Below, piece after piece: positions 1 to 7,252 of a stretch of 64,000 nucleotides of DNA (position 1 is its first letter; every line of letters begins with the position of its first letter). The DNA lies in assembly GCA_041389495.1 (NCBI GenBank), contig JAWKRT010000002.1, positions 1,178,001 to 1,242,000 of the forward strand. Direction: 5' to 3'. The notes under the pieces are model-generated. The model was given only the letters and a program-made list of their open reading frames with translations. It was not told where the DNA came from and ran no database searches. A program made the position numbers and the translations under genes. The DNA is from Myxococcota bacterium. GTDB lineage: Bacteria; Myxococcota_A; UBA9160; UBA4427.

Positions 1-366
1 CTGCGCGACATCGACGAGACGCTCGGCGGCGGCGGCGCGCATGGCGGCGCGCACGACGACGCGTCGGCCGGCGAGACGTCGTCCGCGCCCGAGGGCGCGC
101 GCGCTCCCGCCGCGCGCGCGTCGGGCGCGCCGAGCGGCCCCATCGCGTCGCGCGAGGACGCGCTGCGCCGGCTGCGCGAGGTGGCGGACTACTTCCGCCG
201 CACGGAGCCGCACAGCCCGCTCGCGTCGCTGATCGCGCGCGGCGTGCGCTGGGGGTCGATGTCGTTCGAGGAGGTGCTGCGCGATCTCGCGCGCGACGAC
301 GACTTCCTCGGGAAGATCTGGGAGACGCTCGGGATCGAGCCCGCGCGCTCGTCCGACGACGACTGA
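1..366 (+). CDS. tssA: T6SS baseplate/cap protein TssA, C-terminal part (cut by window edge)
   Basis: The frame is open from base 1 to the TGA at 364-366, so only the last 121 codons are present and the start lies outside the window. The end of the protein matches the conserved C-terminus of ImpA-type TssA: a short helical stretch leading into YFRRTEPHSP, then RGVRWGSM and a closing LGIEP. In the family this region follows a variable linker, and the Gly/Ala/Asp-rich stretch over roughly codons 9-45 looks like that linker. TssA coordinates baseplate assembly and sheath polymerisation. It is followed 57 bp later by tssB in the same direction, which fits a T6SS operon whose promoter lies to the left of the window. 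Confidence 0.9.
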   Translation: MRDIDETLGGGGAHGGAHDDASAGETSSAPEGARAPAARASGAPSGPIASREDALRRLREVADYFRRTEPHSPLASLIARGVRWGSMSFEEVLRDLARDDDFLGKIWETLGIEPARSSDDD

Positions 367-423
367 CGAACACGTCGCGCGACGCGGGCACCGCGTCGCG
401 CGCGAGATCCTGGAGGTGGCGAG

Positions 424-966
424 ATGCCCGAGAGCGTGTACGACAAGAAGAAGCGCGTGCGTCCGCCGCGCGTGAACATCACGTACGACGTCGAGCTCGG
501 CGGCGCGCAGGTCGCGAAGGAGCTGCCCTTCGTCGTCGGCGTCGTCTCCGACCTGTCGGGGCACCCCGCCGAGGCGCTCCCGAAGCTCAAGGACCGCAAG
601 TTCACCGAGATCGATCGCGACAACTTCGACGACGTGATGAAGAGCATGAAGCCGCGGCTCGACATCAAGGTGGACAACGCGCTCGTCGGCGACGGGAGCG
701 AGCTCAAGGTCGAGCTCGCGTTCTCGAAGCTCGAGGACTTCTCGCCCGACGCGCTCGTCGAGAAGGTCGAGCCGCTGCGCAAGCTGATGGAGGTGCGCAG
801 CAAGCTGAAGGACCTCCAGAGCCGCACCGAGGGCAACGACCGCCTCGAGGAGCTGCTCGACGCGGTGATCGAGAGCCCGGAGCTGCGCGCGAAGCTCGGC
901 GCGGCGACGGGCGTGGGGGCCGGCGACGCGGGCGACGACGCGGCGTCGAGCGACGGAGAGGAGTAG
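424..966 (+). CDS. tssB: T6SS contractile sheath small subunit TssB (VipA)
   Basis: A 180-residue protein of the usual TssB length. Family features seen in order are the N-terminal RPPRVNITYDVE strand, the central LPFVVGVVSDLSG, and the FTEIDRDNFDDVMKSMKPRL block, followed by the C-terminal helical part that wraps around TssC. TssB and TssC polymerise into the cytoplasmic sheath whose contraction drives the Hcp tube out of the cell. An AGGAGG-like site (GGAGG at 412-416) sits 7 bases before the ATG. Its stop codon lies only 3 bases from the tssC start, so the two are surely co-translated. The last 20 residues are Gly/Asp/Ala-rich and probably disordered. Confidence 0.97.
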   Translation: MPESVYDKKKRVRPPRVNITYDVELGGAQVAKELPFVVGVVSDLSGHPAEALPKLKDRKFTEIDRDNFDDVMKSMKPRLDIKVDNALVGDGSELKVELAFSKLEDFSPDALVEKVEPLRKLMEVRSKLKDLQSRTEGNDRLEELLDAVIESPELRAKLGAATGVGAGDAGDDAASSDGEE

Positions 967-969
967 TCG

Positions 970-2457
970 ATGGCAGCCCGCACCAAGGCGGTGAAGGTCG
1001 AGAAGCTCGGCGAGCTCGAGGGCGAGGACCTGCTCGCCCAGATGATCGACACCGGCATCAAGCCGCGCGGCGACGAGGCGCACGACCGCGCGCGCGAGCT
1101 CGTCCGCAACTTCGTGGCCGAGCTGCTCGACCCGGGGATGGTCACCGCGAAGGGCGTCACGAAGACGATCAACGCGCGCATCGCGGCGATCGACGAGCTG
1201 CTCTCGAAGCAGGTGAACGCGATCCTCCACCACCCCGAGTTCCAGCAGCTCGAGGCGTCGTGGCGCGGGCTCCACAAGCTCGTGCACGGGAGCGAGACCG
1301 GCGAGAACCTCAAGGTCCGCGTGCTCAACGTCTCCAAGAAGGACCTGCTCAAGGACTTCAAGGCGGCGCCGGAGTTCACGGAGAGCGCGCTCTGGAAGAA
1401 GGTCTACGAGTACGAGTTCGGGCTCTACGGCGGCGACCCCTACGGCGCGCTCGTCGGCGACTTCGAGTTCGGCAAGGGGCCGCAGGACGTCGAGCTGCTG
1501 ACGGAGATGTCCCAGGTCGCGGCGGCCGCGCACGCGCCCTTCATCACCGCGTCGGCGCCCGACATGTTCGGCATGGACTCGTTCACGCAGATGCCGAACC
1601 CGCGCGACCTCGCGAAGATCTTCGACAAGAGCAACCCCGAGAACACGAAGTGGCTCTCGTTCCGCGACTCGGAGGATTCGCGCTTCGTCGCGATGGTGCT
1701 GCCGCACGTGCTGCGACGCCTGCCGTACTCGATGAAGGACAATCCCGTCGAGAACTTCGACTTCGACGAGCAGGCGACCGAGCACGACCACTACTGCTGG
1801 GGCAACGCCGCCTACGACTACGCGCAGCGGCTCACGGCGGCCTTCGCGCAGCACCACTGGTGCGTCGCGATCCGCGGGCCCGAGGGCGGCGGCATGGTCG
1901 AGGACCTGCCGATCCACACCTTCAAGACGGCCGAGGGCGACGTCGCCGCGAAGTGTCCGACCGAGGTGATGATCCCGGACACGCGCGAGAAGGAGCTCTC
2001 GGATCTCGGCTTCATCGGGCTGCTCAACTGCAAGAACACCGACTATGCGGCGTTCTTCGGCGGCAACTCGGTGCAGCGCCCCAGGAAGTACGACACGAAG
2101 GAGGCGACGGCGAACGCGAAGCTCTCCAGCCAGATCCCGTATCTGATGGCGACCTCGCGCATCGCCCACTACCTCAAGGCGATCTGCCGCGACAAGATCG
2201 GCTCCTTCATGTCCCGCAGCGAGTGCGAGACGTTCCTGAACCGCTGGATCAAGAACCTCGAGCTCGACATGGACGACGCCACGCAGGAGGCCAAGGCGCA
2301 GCGGCCCCTGCGCGAGGCGCGCATCGACGTCATCGACGACAAGGCGAGGCCCGGTTGCTACCAGGCGATCGCCTATCTCAAGCCCCACTTCCAGCTCGAC
2401 GAGCTGGGCGTGTCGTTGCGGTTGGTCGCGGACCTGCCGGAGCCGGCGCAGAAGTAG
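970..2457 (+). CDS. tssC: T6SS contractile sheath large subunit TssC (VipB)
   Basis: A 495-residue protein, typical TssC length. Recognisable conserved stretches include HHPEFQQLEASWRGLHKLV, YGALVGDFEFG, PFITASAPDMFGM and, near the end, AIAYLKPHFQLDEL, which is the C-terminal strand that interlocks with TssB and the adjacent sheath ring. It forms the bulk of the contractile sheath and carries the surface recognised by ClpV with TssB. It begins 3 bases after the tssB stop. A 72-base gap follows before hcp, which may hold a separate signal for hcp since Hcp is needed in larger amounts; no clear promoter is visible there. Confidence 0.98.
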   Translation: MAARTKAVKVEKLGELEGEDLLAQMIDTGIKPRGDEAHDRARELVRNFVAELLDPGMVTAKGVTKTINARIAAIDELLSKQVNAILHHPEFQQLEASWRGLHKLVHGSETGENLKVRVLNVSKKDLLKDFKAAPEFTESALWKKVYEYEFGLYGGDPYGALVGDFEFGKGPQDVELLTEMSQVAAAAHAPFITASAPDMFGMDSFTQMPNPRDLAKIFDKSNPENTKWLSFRDSEDSRFVAMVLPHVLRRLPYSMKDNPVENFDFDEQATEHDHYCWGNAAYDYAQRLTAAFAQHHWCVAIRGPEGGGMVEDLPIHTFKTAEGDVAAKCPTEVMIPDTREKELSDLGFIGLLNCKNTDYAAFFGGNSVQRPRKYDTKEATANAKLSSQIPYLMATSRIAHYLKAICRDKIGSFMSRSECETFLNRWIKNLELDMDDATQEAKAQRPLREARIDVIDDKARPGCYQAIAYLKPHFQLDELGVSLRLVADLPEPAQK

Positions 2458-2529
2458 TGCTTCGTTCGGCGCGGTCGGAGGGTCCGAGCGCGGGGAACGA
2501 TCCGAGATCCGAAGCGGTCGGGGGACCAC

Positions 2530-3000
2530 ATGGCCACGAAGCAGTTCATGAAGATCGGGAGCGTGAAGGGCAACTCGAAGGACGGCAAGCACGACGGCTG
2601 GAGCGACGTGAAGAGCATCTCCACCGGCGTCGGCAACGCCGTCAACTGCGTGCAGGCGGCGAAGGGGAAGTCGAGCGGGGCCGCCGCGACGCTCTCCAAC
2701 ATCAGCGTGAAGATGGAGGTCGACAAGTCGATCCCCGAGCTGCTCGCCTACTGCGCCGTCGGCAAGGTGTGGGACAAGGCCGAGTTCGAGATCTGCGAGG
2801 AGGGCGAGTCCGACCCGCTGCTCCGCATCGAGCTCGGCGACAAGGTCGCGGTGACGTCGTGCAACGTGCAGGCGGACGCGGCCGGCTCGCCCGAGGTCAC
2901 GCTCGGCATCGCCTTCGCGAAGATCACGTGGAAGTACAAGACCGACAAGGATCTCTTCTGGGACCTCAAGAAGAACGAAGGCAGCTTGAAGGCCAAGTAG
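2530..3000 (+). CDS. hcp: T6SS inner-tube protein Hcp (TssD)
   Basis: A 156-residue Hcp-family protein. Hcp hexamers stack into the tube enclosed by the TssBC sheath and can carry small effectors in their lumen. The sequence shows the family pattern of a lysine-rich beta-barrel start (KQFMKIGSVKGNSKDGKHDG), a central ISVKMEVDKSIPELLAYCAVG block where Hcp1 proteins place their helix, and a closing strand pair ending in ITWKYKTDKDL. It is closer to the Hcp1 type with the DUF796 fold than to the long Hcp-ET fusions: there is no C-terminal toxin extension. Located between tssC and tagJ, a common order in phosphorylation-controlled T6SS loci. Confidence 0.95.
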   Translation: MATKQFMKIGSVKGNSKDGKHDGWSDVKSISTGVGNAVNCVQAAKGKSSGAAATLSNISVKMEVDKSIPELLAYCAVGKVWDKAEFEICEEGESDPLLRIELGDKVAVTSCNVQADAAGSPEVTLGIAFAKITWKYKTDKDLFWDLKKNEGSLKAK

Positions 3001-3073
3001 ATCCGACGGCGCCGCGGCGAGGTCGCCCGCGCGACGGAGCCGGTCGGCGTGCGTCGATGGGAGTGTCGTCGAC

Positions 3074-3871
3074 GTGAGCGCCGAGGACGCCTTCCGAGCG
3101 GGGAAGCTCGACGACGCGGTCGCGGAGCAGGGCGCCGTCGTGCGCGCGGCGCCGCTCGACGCCGATGCGCGCTGGAAGCTCTTCGTGCTGCTCTGCTTCG
3201 CGGGCGAGCTCGAGCGCGCCGAGAAGCAGCTCGATGCGCTCGCGACGCGCGACGACGGGCTCGCGCGGAGCGCGGTCGTGCACCGCGCGCTGCTCGCGTC
3301 CGAGCTCGAGCGCACGCTCGTCTTCGACGGCGCGCGCGCGCCGTCGCTCCCTCCCGATGCGCCGCGCCACGCCCGGCTGCGCGTCGAGGCGCTCGCCGCG
3401 CTCGGGCACGGCGACGAGGAGGGCGCGTCGCGTCTCGTCGCCGAAGCGGTCGAGGCGACGCCGCCGCTCGCCGGGCTCCTCGACGGCGAGCCGTTCGACG
3501 GGCTCTGCGACCTCGACGACCGCTTCGGCGCCGTGCTCGAGGTGCACGCGGGCGGGCGCTACCTGTGGATCCCGCTCGACGGCGTGCGGCGCGTCGACGT
3601 GCACGCGCCGTCGAGCGCGATCGACGTGCTCTGGCGGCCCGCCGAGATCGTCGACGCGAGCGGCGCGACGGCGCGCGTCTTCCTGCCGTCGATCTATCCG
3701 CGCAGCCGCGAGAGCGCGAATCCGCTCGTCGCGGTCGGCCGCGAGACCGAGACGCTCGCGAGCGGCGGGCTCGAGCTCGCGCGCGGCCACCGCCGCTTCC
3801 TCGTCGCGCGCGGCGACGCGCTCGGCGAGATTCCGCTCGCGGCGCTGCGCTCGCTCGAGCTCGGCGGTTAG
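3074..3871 (+). CDS. tagJ: T6SS accessory protein TagJ (ImpE/SciE family)
   Basis: A 265-residue ImpE-family protein starting at GTG 3074. The N-terminal 100 residues are a TPR-like helical region (AFRAGKLDDAV, WKLFVLLCFAGELERAEKQL), followed by the characteristic C-terminal domain with GRYLWIPLDGVRRV, the DVLWRPAEI block and FLPSIYPRS. In Pseudomonas HsiE1, the founding member, this protein binds the N-terminal helix of TssB (HsiB1) and is thought to help ClpV deal with the contracted sheath. It is found only in a subset of T6SS loci. Eight bases separate it from the proposed start of tssE. Confidence 0.9.
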   Translation: MSAEDAFRAGKLDDAVAEQGAVVRAAPLDADARWKLFVLLCFAGELERAEKQLDALATRDDGLARSAVVHRALLASELERTLVFDGARAPSLPPDAPRHARLRVEALAALGHGDEEGASRLVAEAVEATPPLAGLLDGEPFDGLCDLDDRFGAVLEVHAGGRYLWIPLDGVRRVDVHAPSSAIDVLWRPAEIVDASGATARVFLPSIYPRSRESANPLVAVGRETETLASGGLELARGHRRFLVARGDALGEIPLAALRSLELGG

Positions 3872-3879
3872 GCGTCGGC

Positions 3880-4362
3880 GTGGCGCGCGCGGAGACGAGC
3901 GACGTCCTGCGGCCGTCGATCCTCGACCGGCTGATCGACGACAGCGGCGCGTCGTCGTTCCAGGGCGTGACGGTGCGCGAGCTCAAGGCCTCGGTCGCGC
4001 GCGACGTCGAGTGGCTGCTGAACACGCGCGTCTTCTGCCCGTGGGACCTGTCCGGCCACGACGAGGCGCGCGCCTCGCTGCTCACCTACGGCCTTCCCGA
4101 CCTCTCGTCGTACTCGTGGACGGAGGCCGCGCACGGGCGCCGCATCGCCGCGCTGATCGAGGAGCGCATCAAGCGCTTCGAGCCGCGCATCCAGGAGCGC
4201 TCGGTCCGCTGCGCCGTGCAGCGGGCGGACGACGTCGCCGACTTCCGCCTGCGCGTGCGCATCGAGGCGATCCTGCACGTCGAGCCCATCCTCGAGCCCG
4301 TCGTCTTCGACTCGGGGCTCGACCTCGCGGGGGGCAGCTTCCGGATCGAGAGCTTCGAATGA
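3880..4362 (+). CDS. tssE: T6SS baseplate wedge protein TssE (gp25-like)
   Basis: A 160-residue GpW/Gp25-family protein. The open frame extends far upstream, so the start was placed at GTG 3880, the first start codon after the tagJ stop and just before the conserved N-terminus LRPSILDRLID. Family hallmarks visible are the VARDVEWLLNTR helix, the YGLPDLSSYS turn and the repeated charged strand near the end (RLRVRIEAIL). TssE is the T4 gp25-like wedge piece that connects baseplate to sheath. Its stop overlaps the tssF start as ATGA at 4359-4362, so translation is coupled. Confidence 0.93.
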   Translation: MARAETSDVLRPSILDRLIDDSGASSFQGVTVRELKASVARDVEWLLNTRVFCPWDLSGHDEARASLLTYGLPDLSSYSWTEAAHGRRIAALIEERIKRFEPRIQERSVRCAVQRADDVADFRLRVRIEAILHVEPILEPVVFDSGLDLAGGSFRIESFE

Positions 4363-6215
4363 GGCGCGACGACCTGCTCGAGTACTACGAGCGCGAGCTG
4401 CGCTTCATCCGGCGCATGGCCGCCGACTTCGCGGAGAAGTACCCGGAGGTCGCGGGGCGCCTGCTGCTCGAGCCGACGAAGTGCGACGACCCGCACATCG
4501 AGCGGCTGATCGAGTCGTTCGCGATGCTGACGGCGCGCGTGCAGCTGCGCCTCGACGACGGCTTCGCGGACATCAACGAGTCGCTGCTCGACGTCCTCTA
4601 CCCGCACTACCTGCGGCCCGTGCCGTCGATGAGCATCGCGCAGCTCGAGGCCGACCCGGCGGCCGCGGCCGTCGCGGGCGGGCTGCGCGTCGACGCGCAC
4701 TCCCTGCTCGAGTCGAAGCCGGTCGGCGGCGTGCGCTGCCGCTTCCGCACCGCCTATCCGGTGCAGCTCTTCCCGATCGAGATCGTCTCGGTCGAGCGCG
4801 TGAGCGCGACCGCGCTCGGCGCGCCCGCACCCGACGACGTGCTGTCGGCGCTGCGCATCCGTCTGCGCACGCAGGGCGGCGTCCCCGTCGCGGGCCTCGC
4901 GATCGACCGCCTGCGCTTCTTCCTCGACGCCGTGAGCGGCGACATCCACGCGCTCCACGAGCTCTTCCTGCGCGACGCGCGCGGCCTGTGGGTGCGCGGC
5001 GCGGACGACGCACCGCCCGTCGCCGTCGGCGCGCATGCGATCCGCGCCGTCGGGTTCGAGCGCGACGAGGGGCTGCTCGAGTACCCGCGCGAGTCGTTCC
5101 TCGGCTACCGGCTCCTGCACGAGTACTTCGCCTTCCCCGAGAAGTTCCTGTTCGTCGACCTCGCCGAGCTCGCGCCCGCGACGTCGCGCATCGCAGGCAC
5201 GGAGCTCGTCGTCGACGTGCTGCTCGGGCCGTCGCTCGCGCAGCGCGACGTGAACGTCGGGCCCGAGAACCTCCGGCTCGGCTGCACGCCCGTCATCAAC
5301 CTCTTCCCGAAGACCGCCGACCCGATCCGCCTCACGAACGCCACCGTCGACCACCCCGTGGTGCCCGACGCGCGCGCGCCGCTCGCGTTCGAGGTGCACT
5401 CGGTGACGGGCGTCGAGACGTCGCGGCCCGGCCGCGAACGCCGCGCCTATCGTCCGTTCTACGGCCTCGGCTACGGCGAGGCGACGACGCGCGGCGACGC
5501 CTTCTGGCACGCGACGCGGCGCGCGTCGCTGCGCAAGGCCGACGCGGGGACCGAGGTCGCGATCTCCCTCGTCGACGCCGACTTCGAGCCCGCGGACGTC
5601 GACGGCGCCGTGCTCCACGTCGAGACGCTGTGCACGAACCGCGAGCTTCCGGCGCGGCTCCCGTTCGGCGACCCGAAGGGCGACTTCCAGCTCGAGGGAC
5701 GGCCCGGCGTGCGCCGCATCGTCGCGCTGCGCAAGCCCACCGCGCCGCACGCGCCGCCGATCGGCGCGGGAGCGCGCTGGCGGCTCGTCTCGCACCTCGC
5801 GCTCAACCACCTGTCGCTGTCGGGCGCGCCGGGCGGCTCGCTCGCGGGGCGCCCCGAGGCGGCCGGCGACGCGCTCGTCGCGCTGCGCGAGATCCTGCGG
5901 CTCTACGACTTCGACGACTCGCCCGTGACGCGCCAGCGCATCGCGGGCATCGCATCGATGCGCACGCGCGCGGTCGTGCGTCGCATCGCGCACGCGCGCG
6001 GCGGCGGCTTCGCGCGCGGCATCGAGGTCGAGCTCGGCTTCGACCCGTCGCAGTACACGGGCGCGGGCGTGCTGCTCTTCGCGTCGGTGCTCGAGCGCTT
6101 CTTCGCGCTCTACGCGTCCGTCAACTCGTTCACGCAGACGGTGGCGAGCCTCGAGGGCCAGGCGACGCCGCTCAAGCGCTTCCCGCCCCGCGTCGGCGCG
6201 CAGGCGCTCCTGTGA
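4359..6215 (+). CDS. tssF: T6SS baseplate wedge protein TssF
   Basis: A 618-residue TssF (ImpG/VasA). The start ATG 4359 overlaps the tssE stop and gives the family N-terminus LLEYYERELRFIRRMAADFA followed by GRLLLEPTKCDDPHIERLIE. Further conserved blocks are LLDVLYPHYLRPVPSMSI, the YPRESFLGYRLLHEYFAFP region in the middle, and the C-terminal LASVLERFFALYASVNSF. TssF with TssG and TssE forms the wedge around the VgrG hub, docking on the membrane complex through TssK. The stop overlaps the tssG GTG start by 4 bases. Confidence 0.97.
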   Translation: MRRDDLLEYYERELRFIRRMAADFAEKYPEVAGRLLLEPTKCDDPHIERLIESFAMLTARVQLRLDDGFADINESLLDVLYPHYLRPVPSMSIAQLEADPAAAAVAGGLRVDAHSLLESKPVGGVRCRFRTAYPVQLFPIEIVSVERVSATALGAPAPDDVLSALRIRLRTQGGVPVAGLAIDRLRFFLDAVSGDIHALHELFLRDARGLWVRGADDAPPVAVGAHAIRAVGFERDEGLLEYPRESFLGYRLLHEYFAFPEKFLFVDLAELAPATSRIAGTELVVDVLLGPSLAQRDVNVGPENLRLGCTPVINLFPKTADPIRLTNATVDHPVVPDARAPLAFEVHSVTGVETSRPGRERRAYRPFYGLGYGEATTRGDAFWHATRRASLRKADAGTEVAISLVDADFEPADVDGAVLHVETLCTNRELPARLPFGDPKGDFQLEGRPGVRRIVALRKPTAPHAPPIGAGARWRLVSHLALNHLSLSGAPGGSLAGRPEAAGDALVALREILRLYDFDDSPVTRQRIAGIASMRTRAVVRRIAHARGGGFARGIEVELGFDPSQYTGAGVLLFASVLERFFALYASVNSFTQTVASLEGQATPLKRFPPRVGAQALL

Positions 6216-7252
6216 CGGCGGAGCGCAGCGCCTACGACGGCGTCGAGTTCTTCCAGCTCGTGCGGCGGCTGCAGCGCGAGCGCCCCGCGCGGCGCGCGGT
6301 CGGCCACGCGTCGGAGCCCGCCGACGAGGCAGTGCGCTTCGCTTCGGCGACCGATCTCGCGTTCGCGGCGCGCGACGTGCAACGGGTCGAGGTCGCGGAC
6401 GACGGGCCGGTGCGCGTCGAGGTCGGCTTCCTCGGCGTCGCGTCGCCGCACAGCTTCGGCTCGCTGCCCGCGCCGTACGTCGAGGAGGTGCACCGCCGCG
6501 CGAGCGCGCGCAGCACCGCGCTGCGCGACTTCCTCGACGTCTTCAACCACCGGCTCGTCTCGCTCTTCTACCGCGCGTGGGAGCGCAGTCGCATCGACGT
6601 CGCGCACGAGCGCGCGCCCGACAACGCCTTCCGCGCGGTGCTGCGCGCCGTGCTCGGGCTCGAGGGGCCGGGCCTCGCCGAGCGCGTTCCCGTCGACGAT
6701 CGCGAGCTGCTCGGCCGCGCGGGACTCCTCGCGATGCGGCCGGCGCCCGCGGCTGCGCTCGAGGGTGCGCTCGCGAGCCTGTTCGACCTCGATGTCGAGG
6801 TCGTGCCGTTCTCGCCGTGCTGGTTCGAGATCGATCCCGAGGATCGCGCGCGGCTCGGCGTCGCGAACGCGACGCTCGGCAGCGACGCCGCGCTCGGCTC
6901 CTCGGTCTGCCTCGTCGATGCGCGCTTCCGCATCCGCATCGGGCCGATGGACTGGGAGCGCTACCGGAGCCTGCTGCCCGGCTCGGAGGGCTTCACGGCG
7001 CTCGTGTCCGTGGTGCGGCTCGCCGTCGGCAACGAGCTCGACTTCGACGTGTGTCTCGTGCTCGACGGCGCGAGCGTGCCGCCGCTCGTGCTGCGCGGGC
7101 GCGGCGAGCAGGCGCCGCGGCTCGGCCACGCGACGTGGCTGCGGCGCGAGCCCGCCGCCGAGCCCGTCGACCAGGCGATCTTCCACGCGACGGCCGCGCG
7201 TCTCGACGGCGCGCGCGGCGCGCGCCGCGCGGCCGGAGGTGCCCCCCGATGA
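6212..7252 (+). CDS. tssG: T6SS baseplate wedge protein TssG
   Basis: A 346-residue TssG (ImpH/VasB). The GTG at 6212 overlaps the tssF TGA and gives the expected N-terminus with EFFQLVRRLQRE. Characteristic blocks follow: GFLGVASPHSFGSLPAPYVE, LRDFLDVFNHRLVSLFYRAW, and the GSDAALGSSVCLVDARFRI-type motif near residue 230. TssG pairs two TssF copies in each baseplate wedge and binds TssK. The last 20 residues are Ala/Arg-rich and variable. Its TGA overlaps the clpV ATG (7249-7252). Confidence 0.95.
   Translation: MTAERSAYDGVEFFQLVRRLQRERPARRAVGHASEPADEAVRFASATDLAFAARDVQRVEVADDGPVRVEVGFLGVASPHSFGSLPAPYVEEVHRRASARSTALRDFLDVFNHRLVSLFYRAWERSRIDVAHERAPDNAFRAVLRAVLGLEGPGLAERVPVDDRELLGRAGLLAMRPAPAAALEGALASLFDLDVEVVPFSPCWFEIDPEDRARLGVANATLGSDAALGSSVCLVDARFRIRIGPMDWERYRSLLPGSEGFTALVSVVRLAVGNELDFDVCLVLDGASVPPLVLRGRGEQAPRLGHATWLRREPAAEPVDQAIFHATAARLDGARGARRAAGGAPR

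Noticed and set aside
189..1379. Long open frame on the - strand opposite tssB and tssC
   Set aside because: Ser/Arg-rich translation with no motifs; it is antisense to two clear T6SS genes and due to GC-rich codon bias.
3165..4358. Extension of the tssF frame upstream through tagJ and tssE
   Set aside because: Translation is Arg/Ser-rich and shadows tagJ and tssE; ATG 4359 gives the family N-terminus.
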